Shown here in pieces: positions 42,223 through 54,170 of a stretch of 64,000 bases of DNA. The stretch covers positions 48,526,722 to 48,590,721 of the forward strand of contig OX365952.1 in assembly GCA_947247005.1 (NCBI GenBank), in the 5' to 3' direction. Under the pieces are notes generated by a model. That model saw only the letters and a list, made by a program, of their open reading frames with translations, did not search any database and was not told the DNA's origin. The position numbers and the translations under genes were made by a program. Within the stretch, counting starts at the first letter, position 1. Each line of letters starts with the position of its first letter. Source of the DNA: Spisula solida (taxonomy: Eukaryota; Mollusca; Bivalvia; Venerida; Mactridae).

Positions 42223-43603
42223 TACGGGGGCAGACATGGAGTAATCGATTAAAGTAATCATGATGATTAATAATCGATTACTTTTTTCAAGTAATCATCA
42301 TTAATCAGTAATCATGGATTTTTCTGATTAATGATTAATAATTTAATCAATTTATGATGAAAAAAAGGCTGTAATCATGATTACTTTACGATTACTTTAT
42401 GATTACTTTGTGTTTATATATGAGAATGTTCAGCAGAAAATAGGTTTTCAGTAACAAAAAGCACAATGCTTGTAACTACCAAAACTAAATAGAATTAAAT
42501 ATATTTTTTAGTCAATTATCAGTCAATAATTCTTTAGTTATTTAATATTAATTAAGTCTATATTTAAATAGCATGTAAAATAAATGTAAGTAATGTAATA
42601 AGCTGTAAAAAGGCATATTGTGCAATGAAATGTTTGTATATAACAGATATTACATCATGTTTATAACATGACAGTGGCCTACACTTCATACTATTGTTTA
42701 ACAATTCTCACCTATTTAAATGTACCCCATTTTATACTCAAAGCTGCATGTATTTTGCCTGGGGCAAAGATTTGTATTGTTAGTTAAAATAAGTGATATG
42801 GGTTAAGTGTCACACAATTGTTAAATTATATATAAAATGAGAAGGATAACTGATACATCTGAAATGTCTAAAATTGAAGAGAAATTGTCATTGAATGCAC
42901 ATAAAGTATACATTTCTAATCATAACACTGATGCCAGTACACCTACCAAAATTAAGACTGAAGATGATGAATTGTTTAGTTTCATGACCCCAATTAAAAA
43001 GTGCAGAAATATGTCCGTAAATAACGAGCCAGTAAAGCAGGAAATCTCTGCATATTTGATGTCAGAATGTATTGACATTGACCCCCTACAATACTGGAAG
43101 GATAATAGTGAAATATTTTCAACACTTGCAAGAAAATATCTTGTGGTACCTGCCACCTCTGCTCCTGTTGAGCGGTTGTTCAGCATTGCAGGAAAGTTTT
43201 TAGGCCAGAATGCTGCAGGCTTAGTGACAAAACTTTTGAACGCCTGATGATGATTAAATATTACAAGCATATTTGAACGTTATTCATGTAAGAGAACCAT
43301 TTGTCTCTTGAACAATGCACCCACTAAATGAATACATTTCGTGTGTCTAATTGATATGTCTGTTTAGTATTAGATAGACACATTGTAACTGTTTAATAAA
43401 CATGTCATTTAACTTTGTTTTGTTCTGTGTTTTTGAAAAGTAATCGTTAATTATCCGATTACTTCAATTAACGATTAATAATTTAATCGATTAACAACAA
43501 TTTATCAGTTAATCGATTATTAATTGATTATCCAAAAATGTCTAAATAATCGATTAATAATCGATTACTTTTCAAAGTAATCGACTCCATGTCTGTACGG
43601 GGG
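42223..43603 (+). mobile_element. hAT transposon derivative, perfect 8-bp duplication
   Basis: Element 42231-43595 (1365 bp). TACGGGGG flanks both ends (42223-42230 and 43596-43603), an exact 8-bp duplication as made by hAT transposases. The ends are CAGACATGGAGT and its inverse ACTCCATGTCTG. Subterminal regions (42240-42420 and 43430-43590) are packed with AATCGATTA/TAATGATTA repeats. Only the last part of a transposase remains inside, so it is an internally deleted copy. Confidence 0.93.
42837..43247 (+). pseudogene. hAT transposase C-terminal fragment
   Basis: 136 codons from ATG 42837. The first 75 residues are charged and unrecognised (a KIKTEDDELFSFM segment). Then DPLQYWKDNSEIFSTLARKY and LVVPATSAPVERLFSIAGKF give the hAT dimerisation domain, whose P-x-S-A-x-x-E-R-x-F-S signature is clear. 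A small deletion after GKFL shifts the frame; the next frame reads CRLSDKTFERLMMIKYY, the usual end of the domain. The RNase-H-like catalytic core with its Asp/Glu residues is absent. Confidence 0.87.
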
Positions 43604-43804
43604 GCCAGTCCAACTATTGCTAGCACTACCCTGAAGGGTATTTTTTAGCAGCATGAAGTATTTTAACTAATGTCAATATTTTCCGTATTCTTAAGATTTA
43701 ACTTTTAAAATTCGTAATCGACCACAAATAGATGAAAAAACAGCATGATAACATTTAGAGGTGTTAAACCTTTAGTGTTCTAATAACTGTTTGGAATTTA
43801 GCCT

Positions 43805-43860
43805 GTACCGGGAAACCAATGATGACGTCATTTGACTAACATGGCCGATTATACCTACCA
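43805..43860. promoter_or_regulatory. Possible promoter-like cluster (CCAAT, CRE, YY1-like)
   Basis: AACCAAT at about 43814, the palindromic CRE TGACGTCA at 43823-43830, and AACATGGCCGAT at about 43839-43850 lie within 40 bp. Such a group is typical of TATA-less promoters. It lies about 1.8 kb upstream of the minus-strand acidic exon and could start that gene. No transcript evidence. Confidence 0.25.
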
Positions 43861-44239
43861 TAAACAAAGTTGCAATAGTCCTTGATTTTGCTGCTTTATT
43901 GACCTATTTGTAATGTATTCATCGTAAAAAAGAATAGAAGAGAAGGATGATATCAAGTTGTGTCAGATGTATACCGATTATTGCATTTGGATAATACTAT
44001 AACTGGTAGTACCGCGAAACAACAGATGGCCAGTATATAAGTTTTATAAGTACATGAATAATCAATTATTCGACCAACTCATGATTTACACACAACCTGA
44101 TAGTGCAAGAAGTACAGCTATAGATGATTACAAAACTTAAAAGCCTGCTATAGGTTTATATTAAGTTATTTGCATGTTTATTCACTTTTATCATAGAGTT
44201 TGTACAGTAAATCCCCCTGTTTAGCTACCCGAGGTGAAA

Positions 44240-44640
44240 ATTTACATATACTACAAACTATTCTTCAAATAGTGGAGCTAAAAACAACAAGAGGGCTACC
44301 ATGGCCCTATATTGCTCACCTGGGAAACAAAGCTTTTGCTACATACCAGATGCAGCAAATGAAACAAAGTTTCATGAAGATCCGCCCATAAATTTTGTGG
44401 CCTCTAATGCCCTCACGACCTAGTTTTTGACCACACATGACCCAGTTTTGTACTTGACCCAGATTTCATAGAGACAAACGTTCTGACCAAGTTTAATGAA
44501 GATAGTGCCGAAGTGTCGCCTCTAGTGTGTTCACAAGAAATTGGTGATGGACGTTGGACGCACGAAGAGCAATCACAACAGCTCACCCTGTCACCTTGTG
44601 ACAGGTGTCAGAGTTAACAAGACTGCGTTCAATAAACGCT
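44240..44640 (+). repeat. Bivalve repeat: end of one copy abutting a full short copy
   Basis: ATTCTTCAAATAGTGGAGCT with TAAAAA closes one repeat (same end as at 10319-10336). ACAAGAGGGCTACCATGGCC then opens another, with GACCTAGTTTTTGACCACAC and TTGACCCAGATTTCATAGAG, ending TCACCCTGTCACCTTGTGAC and AGG at about 44607. Confidence 0.7.
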
Positions 44641-44920
44641 TATGCCCCCTGCGGAAGCCTTGTCCATAAATAAGTCTAAGTCCAAAATTAGGTCAAGGTG
44701 AAGGTCAAAATGGGGTTAGGTGATACTGGCGTGTGGAGAGTGTTCATACACAACATCCATGCAAGTATGAAAGCTTTGTAGCAAGCCATATTAATGCTAG
44801 AAGAAACGGTCAATTTGGGTTAACCAGGACGGACGGACGAACGGACGAACGGACGGACGGACGAACGGACAGGTGAATCACTATATGCCTCCCGATCTAT
44901 CGATAGGGGGGCATAAAAAC
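44641..44920 (+). repeat. Bivalve repeat with ACGGACGG run and hairpin end
   Basis: It contains AGGTCAAGGTGAAGGTCAAA, a run of ACGGACGG/ACGAACGG at about 44828-44872, and ends CCTCCCGATCTATCGATAGG and GGGGCATAAAAA with a hairpin. The same end type is seen at about 26330-26360. Confidence 0.6.
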
Positions 44921-45784
44921 CAATGGAATGTCAGACATATCTATATATATATAATCCTCCACTGCCCAGTCATTCAGAGGCTAATAATAGCAACAGGATC
45001 AATTATACCTGGTTTAAAATACATCCATCCTTTAGATGCAAAGAATTCTTTGACAGCCATTTCCTGTTCCAGTGTTACATACAATAAGGTCAAATAGGTT
45101 TCCATGGTTACCATATAATCACTTAACAGTTATTCACCTGAAATGTATGAAAAATCCAAAATGCAAAAATATCACTCAAAATACGGAATTCAAGTTCAAC
45201 ATTGATACGGAATTGGTTATAAACGAGAAATCCCTGACTGGCCTGAAACTATAACATACATGGCAAGAACATAGTTCAATGTGTTTTAGGTCATTTTTGG
45301 GATTTTTCCTTCAAGTCCAAGAAGTATGTTTTATTCCCCTATTTTAAAAAAAAAATTAGCCTTTCTTGATGTACATTTGTGGCAATGTACACCTTTAAAG
45401 TTTAAAAAATTAGGCAATGAGTACTTCAGTCATATATTTTTTAGGGGGTCACATTCATGAACAATGCCATTCAAGAGATGGCTATAATCCTCCACATGAA
45501 TTAAAGCACATACACACAGACCCGGGTACTGTTTTATCAAAGCAATTACGGAAATCGTAAATTTACATCCAAGTTTGAATTCTTTATTATTCTTTAACTG
45601 CTACAAATTTTGGTAAAGGGATTTTAAATATTAACAATGATTCAGTTTATGATCTCCTACAAACAATATCTGTCCCTATTTGTCGCTTTAAAAGCATTAT
45701 AAGGAATTCAAATTTAACGAAGAAGTTGTGGGGCTGTTCAGACTTCTGGAAAACCGTCTGTCCCGAGGTACAGAAGGCTAAATA
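44921..45784. other. Spacer, no gene recognised
   Basis: AT-rich with a short TA run near 44942. Two overlapping 60-75 codon frames show no domain. Confidence 0.4.
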
Positions 45785-46195
45785 AAACCAGGGGCCAGGA
45801 TTACATCGAATACTTACACTCAGAACTCAACACTCAAATATTGAAATTCACTCTTCTGAGATTCATTGTGGCATTTTTTGTAATAATGGTGAATTGGTAA
45901 TAAATACTGTTTTTGGCATACTTCCTAGTTTAATTTTGTGCAATTGTAAGCTTTAATTGCAATTCATCACTTTGAGTGTGGCACTCAGATTCAAAAATTA
46001 CATTTATACCTCATAAATAGTACAAACTGGCAAAGAAAATACATCAGATGTTATTTTCAACACTCATTAACTATCTTATTCATTTTCCTCATCTAAATTT
46101 ACAATCTAAGACAAATAATAGCTCATCATATTACATTTTAAATATTTCAGTGTTGAGTGCAAGTATTCGTTGGTATCCCGGACCCAGGTCCGACA
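45785..46195. mobile_element. MITE with about 50-bp inverted ends
   Basis: The left end AGGGGCCAGGATTACATCGA with ATACTTACACTCAGAACTCA, and the inverted right end GGGTCCGGGATACCAACGAA with TACTTGCACTCAACACTGAA, align over about 50 bp with a few differences and a 5-bp gap. Interior about 300 bp, no coding. The target duplication is not clear, so borders are approximate. Confidence 0.6.
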
Positions 46196-46508
46196 CAATC
46201 ATTCGAAAATTCTGTCAAACTGTCCAACGCTCATCTCAAGCGTAATCTTCAGGTAACTTGTGTACGAATTGTCATGCATTAAATTAACTAAATATTACTA
46301 TGCGTGTTACATGTTAAGTTTTCATTGGTCCGCAATTACGATTCAACCAATCAACGGGCGTGTGACATTTTCAGTGTGAAACCGAACGTTAAACATTCGT
46401 TCTTGATGGAAATAAAGTATTAAATCAGATGTTAGTTTAAACCAGATGTCAACTTCATTTATATTTCTTTGTATATATATCTAGTGGTACATAATAGACT
46501 GACATTTT

Positions 46509-46869
46509 AAACCCAGTGATTTTTTTCCTTCTTTAATAGGGTCCGGAAAATGGACCCTTTCCCAATTGCAAATAGGCTATAATGTTCCCAATTTGAATGA
46601 AGAAATTCCCCATAAACAATTTAAAATAATAATTTTCAAAATCGGACATAAAATGATTAAGTTATGACTATTTTTGACAAGAGGTCAAGCATAAAAGCTC
46701 AAAGAAACTAGTAAACATTCACATGTCATTCACATGTAATCTCTTTTTCTGTTTTATTTGGTCTTTCTGCTTCATGTAAATTCCCAATTTCAAGTTGTCA
46801 CAACACGAAAACTCCCAATCTGAATGGACCCGAACCCTTTCCCAAAGAGGCAAAAAAATCACTGAAACC
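46509..46869. mobile_element. MITE with CAGTGATTTTTTT ends, AAACC duplication
   Basis: Element 46514-46864 (351 bp): left CAGTGATTTTTTTCC, right GGCAAAAAAATCACTG. AAACC directly flanks both sides (46509-46513 and 46865-46869), a perfect 5-bp duplication. Internally GGGTCCGGAAA and GACCCGAACCCTTTCCC are also roughly inverted. No coding. Superfamily not assigned: 5-bp duplications occur in Transib and some hAT groups. Confidence 0.72.
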
Positions 46870-47980
46870 ACTGCAAGTGGTGTCAGACAGTTTGTTTATA
46901 GGACATGCAAATTTTAAAGGCTTGTCGGACATAGTGTCCGATCGATTTTTCAGCTTTGCAGAAGTCTTCTGTTGCCCATGTAGTGATTTTGGGTCACTAC
47001 TTAAGCGGCCCTAGTGTAGATCATACCGGAACTCGCCTTGCTCGTCGGTCGTCGCTGATTGGCTAATATTACTGACACAAGATAATGAGTACAAAAACAG
47101 GTCAGGTAATGACTTGTTGACCGACCTCAGACGAGACTAATCGCAAGTTTCCCCTTCCCATATCCTGACCAATTACTGTCAAGAAGTTTGTTTTGCCTAT
47201 ATGTATGTACAATACTAGCTGTACTCAGGGGTCCTACTGAGGCATAATGTAAACCTGAAAACGTGCCCTGCACCAAACACTATTGAAATTCAGGTTATGG
47301 AATTTCAAATGACCATAACTAAGTCAAGTTTTTTAATCTTTTTAACAAATTATACGACTCTGTAGCCCGAGGATTTCGCTTGGTATCCGTTTAGTGATAA
47401 ATATAAAGCAATTATGTGCCGTCAAAAAATCAGAAATCAGATTGATTTCTTTACGTTAGAAATGAAATCAATAAAATGTCAGCCCAGCAAACAATGCCTC
47501 ATCCAAAACGGAACTAGTCTACTCAAAAAAGAAGTCCATACGAATGATTGCTCAGCATGTCAATTGTAACTGCTCCGTGAGCTCACGTTACAGCATTAAT
47601 GCCCGAGGCATTGGCGTGCTTGATTTCTAACAAAAAGACACAGTAAAAAAATTAAACAAGCTCAACAATGAATTAAAATGAGCTCGCTTAAGCTAACAAA
47701 CTGAAAATTAATGAACATTTGTAGTGGAATTATAATGCTTTTGCTAGTAAACGACAAACCAAAAACACAATGAGTGATAGCTTTCAAGGCTCGTTTGACG
47801 ATTCGAATAATGTTTATCATAGAATTCCGGTCAGTACGGATAACGGTCTTTAAACTTGTACTGTTTACATTAGATTTATGGCTACGGCCCATGCTGGTTT
47901 ATTTATTGTTTAACTGATTATAACGGCCAATATTACAAGGTATTCGATGGGTTTTGTGTTTTTTTGTTGTATTGAACATT
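46870..47980. other. Spacer, no gene recognised
   Basis: No coding exon or repeat that I can support. Confidence 0.4.
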
Positions 47981-48266
47981 AGGGCTGCGTACCGGTTTCC
48001 TATATTAATCAAATACCGATATTTTGCATTTGATCAAACAAGAACCTGCTAAGTTAACCACTCATGCAATTTAACACATGTGTAAATAGATTGTTTATCA
48101 CATCTCAGGCCTGACTTGATTGTGTTCTGCAAGTGAAGACATGTAGTAAGTCTGAAAGTGGCTATTTTATTGTCAAAAGCAAATATCAAATGATATATCG
48201 AATATCGATCATAAATTTTGTATCGATACAAATATCGAATCGATCATTCTAATTGATACGCAGCCT
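47981..48266. mobile_element. MITE, AGGGCTGCGTA-type ends
   Basis: Left AGGGCTGCGTACC and right GATACGCAGCCTT form inverted ends (11 of 13). The interior carries ATCGATA/ATATCGA palindromic runs near 48190-48245. GGGCTGCGTA(T/C)CG ends with ATCGAT-rich interiors are common in hAT-type MITEs. No clean target duplication. It ends 25 bp before a candidate start codon. Confidence 0.5.
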
Positions 48267-48291
48267 TATTTAACATGTACAGAGCTGAAAA

Positions 48292-48425
48292 ATGCCAGGA
48301 TTTGGCGTTAAATGCAAATTCACTGGATTTGGGGCACTTATGGTTTCGATGCTTATACAGGCTATCCCTGCAGTATATATTGCGTTGAAATGGTTCAGGA
48401 ACTCAAAATCTGCCACAACAGGACA
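48292..48425 (+). CDS. Candidate first coding exon with a membrane segment
   Basis: ATG 48292 in a fair context (AAAAATGCC) opens MPGFGVKCKFTGFGALMVSM, then LIQAIPAVYIALKWFRNSKS and ATTG. A 20-residue hydrophobic span followed by KWFR looks like a membrane anchor. A strong donor CA|GTAAGT follows at 48426 (phase 2); without splicing the frame ends at once. Downstream exons were not found, and the family is unknown. Codon use is less AT-biased than the surroundings. Confidence 0.3.
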
Positions 48426-48431
48426 GTAAGT

Positions 48432-51400
48432 TTGTCTAGAAATTAACGAAATGAATGCCATTGAAGAATACGAATTTACTCGAGTACGAAACATAAGACC
48501 ATAATTATCTCCCTTTATATAAACTTTAATCAACTTTATGTTTTCGCTCTTTTGGGATCTTAATGGTCATCGTCAACGAACAGAAAGTTAAGTTATAAAT
48601 TCAATTGGCTAAGTAACTATGTATTTAAGCCAAAAACCTTATATTGTACTGACTTACACAAACTTTGTAAAGGTTATTTTCAGTTTTGTTGTTTCCGTAA
48701 ACAAACGGTGCGGACATGCGCGTGAGAACTGTACATACGTCAGAATTAAGTGGCGGAAAACGCCGGCGTGTATAGATATTATGCGATCCAATATTTTCTT
48801 TTCGGGCCTCTTTTTGCGGGTCAATTTAAATTTTTAATATTTTCAAAATACGATAATTAGATTAATGATATTTAAAATAACTTGTCAATGTTGATTTAAA
48901 AATTCATTTGATCACATATAATTGTAGAATCTAATCCAGTCACAAACTACGGAAACAATCAGAGAAGAATATCTCATTTGCCCGAGTGTTCCTTAGACCG
49001 TATTCACGACACAGGTAGAGTCCTGCCTTTGGACGTACATAGTCATAATTAATATACATCTTAACTGTAAGATCAATCCACGCACGTTTATTTTACTATA
49101 CTTTTCAACTAAAATTAAGAGTTTACCGTACTGCTCATTGTTCATAATCTAAGATGTAAGGTTAATTAGTGGTATTAAATATAATTTTCATTGTTATTCT
49201 ACATATAATATTAATAAAAATAATAACAATAAAGACTTCATTTTACGAGGAAACTTATTTGACAATATAAATGACAATCTTTCATAAGATCCTCAACAAT
49301 GAACAGTTGAACAAGAACATTAGTATATAAAAGAAAAGAGTATTTAATGGCAATTCGGCCCATATGACGTTCCACAATATCATAATATCATTTGGGAATT
49401 TCATAAAAGAGTTGCAGTGAAAGGATAAAGTTATAGTTAATCACTATTAAGCTTTATTAGATCTGGGAAGAATATCTCTTCTACGGTCTCTGATTAGATA
49501 TAGGGACATCATAAGAGCCAGCATGTCATATAACAACATGTAAATTAAAACAATGACATTTTTAAAAACATAATACAGATTGAAACATAAAACACACTGC
49601 ATGTAATTCTGTAGACAAATATGGATATACATGTATATTGAAATAATGGTTATAACTAGCCAGTCATTTAATATTTTAAGTAGCAGAAACCACGGATATA
49701 CACAGTGTATTTCCGTGCAGAAACATTGGGTGTTTCAAAATATGACGGCTTCATCCAGCGTAGATATAAAGTTTTAAAGTGTTGAATAAAAGAAGACTTT
49801 TTGATATAATGAGGAATATAATTCCATATTGAGGTACATGTATTTATCTTGTCACGGATGTAAGTATGCTGTCTAGTGAGTTCAGACGGTAGTATGTATC
49901 CAGTGCTGGTTGGTCACTCAGATATCTCACCAATGGCTGTGCAATGTCACCAGTCGATTTACTTCAACATACTGTTTTAGTTGTAGAATATATCAATTGT
50001 ATGGGTGTGAGGGCACTGGTACCAGGAGTAGTAACACGGTCGTAATATTTTAGGTTTTGTTGTAGATTGACGTGGTACTTTGTACTACTGTTCTGATCAA
50101 ACATAAGTACTCAAGACCCACTCCTCCAAAACACACGCATAACAAAAACATTGAAAGCAAAATTAAATTGTTGAAATGAATTGTCTGATCGGAAGCCATA
50201 TTAAATTGAAGTAGCCTACAGGATCAGAGACTAGTAGTATACAATGTATAAATAATATAGATTGAATCGGCCGCCGTATATATACGAGGGTTACTACCGT
50301 AATCTTAGACATGGGTGGTTGTGCCAAAAAACACGCATCATATCGTCCGAAATTGTTGAGAAACAACGTTAAAGAAATCCGAATAAACAAGCCAAGACAC
50401 CGAGATAATGTGCAGCTGGATAGATGGAGTTTTATGACGACTAACTTGCAATCGTGAATCATCGGTTATTTCCGTTTTCTCCGGTAACCGCAATCGTTAA
50501 AGCTCGTCCATTTCCATTTTTCCGGTAGCCGAGGTGAAGTTGTGGCAAGTTAGCTCCCTTACATTGACCTTATTTACACTTGGATCGCGTGTTACCTGTT
50601 CATGTACTATTAGCTCAGGTCAGTTGGTTGAACGATAGGTCAATTACGCAACACCTGGAAACCTTCCAAACACCGACAAAAACAAGTCACAGATATTTAA
50701 CCCATCCCGTGTTATATTATCCGCGTTGGGTATAAAAGTTAATCTTATTAAGAGATAATGTAGTTCGTTCTGACCGGCTGACAAACGTCTTTTAACAGAT
50801 ATATAAACATGTGTCATCACAATCATGTATTGCAACTTTCTCGCAGATTCGTTGCCACAAACTGTCTTGTAAGCAAAATAATCGCTTATGCGGTCACTCA
50901 ATAACTAATAGTTCGATCATTAGCCTTTTTCAAGATTAGGGAGTGTACGGAATAATGATTTTTTGTCGCATCTTTCTTTTCAAATTTTCAGGACATTACC
51001 TACACGGAGCGGTATTATGATTTATAAAACAAAAGTTGTCAGGGCTAAAAACTACTACTATCGCGATCTGGGATGACTGCGGTTGTATGTCGTGTTCATC
51101 TAGATCTGCTACCAATGATAAGCCTATGTTCACGGTGCTACATATATACACCACAGATAATGACAGGGTTGCCCAGTGATTGTAGATGGAAATTGATCTT
51201 GATTTTAAGTTCGTAAAATACGGATAACTTATATGCAAGAATTCCATTAGGGGCTGCATATCCAGGGTCATATTGAGAATTTCCTATGGGAAATGCCCAT
51301 AAAATAGCATTAATACGTACCCTTTATACAATGTTATATAGGAAGTGAGACTCTTCAGTCCAAATATGGAGAGTCAAATATTTGGATTTGTAGAATATCC

Positions 51401-51679
51401 AGGATTCGAAGGCGTTATTCGTGGGTCCGTCCGTCCTCCAGTCTGATAAGCCTCTTAAGAACGATGTCCGATCATTTGACGACGATCGGATTGGACTAGT
51501 GCACTGCTTGCATGAATAATTTACGAACAACGGAATCCAGGTAGTCATTGTGTGCCATTATTGGGCATTTCAATTTTTATTTACAATAATTATATGTGCA
51601 TTTTGATACAGGACTTACACAATTCGTTCGTCACATTTACAATGACCAGGGTGTTGCTTAGCCTGGCTACCAACCAAAT
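48432..51679. other. Long spacer or intron, no exon recognised
   Basis: AT-rich. A short hairpin CACGGATATACAC / GTGTATTTCCGTG lies at about 49692-49718. Minus-strand frames of 60-100 codons at 50163-51271 show no domain, splice context or start that I trust. Confidence 0.4.
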
Positions 51680-51925
51680 ATCGCTGGCTTAGAATGAGAA
51701 GGTCGTAATTGCTACTTTCGACCTTATAAGACCCATACATATTTGAAATCTGCATCACAAAGCGCTTATTATGAGCCACTTTTCATGAAAAACATGTTAA
51801 CCAAACTGAAGTTGATAAGCTTGTTCTTCTATAAGTATACTGTAGAGTAGTTTTCAGATAGTTTTTTCTTGTTTTCTCAAAATTGCGTTTTTGTACTTAC
51901 GACCTTATTCTTCTAAGCCAGCGAT
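51680..51925. mobile_element. MITE with ATCGCTGGCTTAGAA ends, copy 1
   Basis: ATCGCTGGCTTAGAATGAGA with AGGTCGTAA at the left and TTACGACCTTATTCTTCTAA with GCCAGCGAT at the right are inverted over about 29 bp with one or two differences. 246 bp, no coding. Confidence 0.68.
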
Positions 51926-52669
51926 TTATACTAGTATTATAGTTTACCAGCTCAATAAGTTTTCATTTAGTTGCTCTAAGTATCTGTTGGTCAATGACAT
52001 GAATCATCCTGGTGTACCGCGTCCTCAAATTGAATACAGACAAAAGCTAATTGTCCTCATACATCCGGTGAAGGTGTTCAATGTGACCCCACCAGCATAC
52101 CAAAGTTACCACAAACAATGCATATGAATGTCGCAATAGAAAAATGAGACATATTACAAAAAGGGGATGTCCCCAGATTATTCTTAAAACGTCTGACCTC
52201 TGATTCATGAACTCGGTTAACCTTAGGGAGTGCATGTCAGATCATACTTGTGTTACAATCGGTTGACTCCCTTAAATGTTCCCTTAAATGCTCGCGATTG
52301 CTGCACGTAGGTGTACAATGTGGGTACTACATGTATAAAAGGATTGGCCCTGTTAGCGAGCGGAACCATACCCGCCCACTAAAGCATGAAGGATGTTCAA
52401 TAAAATCATTCTTGTTACTGAAATTAGTCACACATTCTATTTATATATTATAAAGTTTCTGATAGCAGCAGTGTCACTATCCTGTTAGTAAAACGCGAGG
52501 CAACTTTTACAAAACACCAGAAGGTTGCCGCCAGCAAAATCATTATAACGAGCATACAGGTTAACGAACAGAACTAGTAACTAATATAATAATATTGTAT
52601 GTACATGTATAATTCCGTCGTACTATCATGGTATGTCGTATTCTTAATACGTCGAATTCTTAATACTAC

Positions 52670-52880
52670 TTACGACCTTATGCGACTCATGCATATTTGC
52701 AATCTGCATCTCAGGGCGCTTCTTATGGGCCTGTTTTCATGAAAATCGGAACAGGCCATGTTGACCAAACTGAAGCTTAAAAAGCTTGTTTTTCCATAAG
52801 TAAATAGTAGTTTTCAGACAGTTTTTTCTTGTTTTCTTTTCAGTTTTGTACTTACTACCTTTTAATTCTAAGCCAGCGAT
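52670..52880. mobile_element. MITE copy 2, left end missing
   Basis: CGACCTTATGCGACTCATGC to AAGCCAGCGAT matches copy 1 from about 51719 to 51925 in the same orientation with many point changes (shared TTTTCATGAAAA, CCAAACTGAAG and AGTTTTTTCTTGTTTTCT). The left inverted end is absent. Confidence 0.6.
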
Positions 52881-53929
52881 ATGTACAGTCCCCGTAAACT
52901 CTTCTGGTAGATGAAATAAAAAAACATGCTTAGCTTGCTCGAACCGTTCATTCCACACATTTTTGGACCAACTTTCAGCACAGCTCGTATGAGCGCATGT
53001 ACTTTGATAAATAAGCTTGGGTCATGACCATTTCAAGAATATTAAACGATTAGTTTAATATCTGACATTATTTTATGACAAGGTCATGCATAGTTTCGTC
53101 GGTCATACGTACGCGCGTACTCCATATATAGCTACATATGAATGAAATAAACCTCGACTTAGTTTATTTATATCCGTAAGTAGATCAATTAGGTCAACCT
53201 TTCGTCCTGTTCGTTTGTTTTTACTAACTCAACCCTTTATGTCTTCACCGACAAAAGATTACTGTATTTTGTTTAGCGAAATGCCTGACAAAATCTATGA
53301 ATTTTCGCAAAAATGAAATAAATAGCAGTCGGGTGCAGACAATCAGTGATCTACTTTTAAATTGACACACACAAGTTGGATTTCTGATCTACTATGGTCA
53401 TCTGAACAATACAACAAAATAAATATTTAATCGTTTTTATGATTGCATTGGCTAAAACATACGTACGGTTACAACATTATGATAAATATCTCTCTATATA
53501 GTCCAGTCAGGTTAGAATACAGTGACGCAGCGGTCGGGTCCACTTTTATGGTGTAAAACCAATTATACGGGCTTAAACAGACAGCCATAATTTAAATGCT
53601 AAACTAACAAACAATATTCGCACTACCTTTTCAGACAATGGTTGTAATCTTCTGTGTACACATCATCGGCTACGTCACTGTCACCAGATCCTAACTGGAT
53701 TATATGTAGCGTTATTACATAACCATTTATTATGTCAGTACATAATTTCTAAGGCTAAACAATTTGAAGTCGAAATTAGGCCGGTATTTCATGTGTGTCC
53801 TTGGTCCGCTTACGAATTCCGCGTTCCGGATACCCTTTTCCATGCATTCGCTAACTGACCTTCTTGAAAACGTTGGCCTACTAACATGATTCCAAGTATC
53901 AGCTTGTTTAAGCTGGGTTCACACTATGA
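52881..53929. other. Spacer, no gene recognised
   Basis: AT-rich, no coding or repeat signal recognised apart from short palindromic CGTACGCGCG text near 53110. Confidence 0.4.
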
Positions 53930-54170
53930 ACGTTTGTACCAGCGTTGATCAGCGTTTCAAAAGTCAGAAAAATGAGCCCAAACGTCGGTGAAATTACGCT
54001 CGTGAGGAGGAATAATTTAGTTCACACTGCGAACGCTGTGTATCAAACTCACGCTAACGTTTTGGGAACGTTTTTCAGCGCTCAACTGCGCTTGCCAGCG
54101 GTTACAAGTGCTTAACAACGTTTACCTGCGTTGTAGCTTTTTTATCGGCGTAGGTGAACGTTTGCCAACA

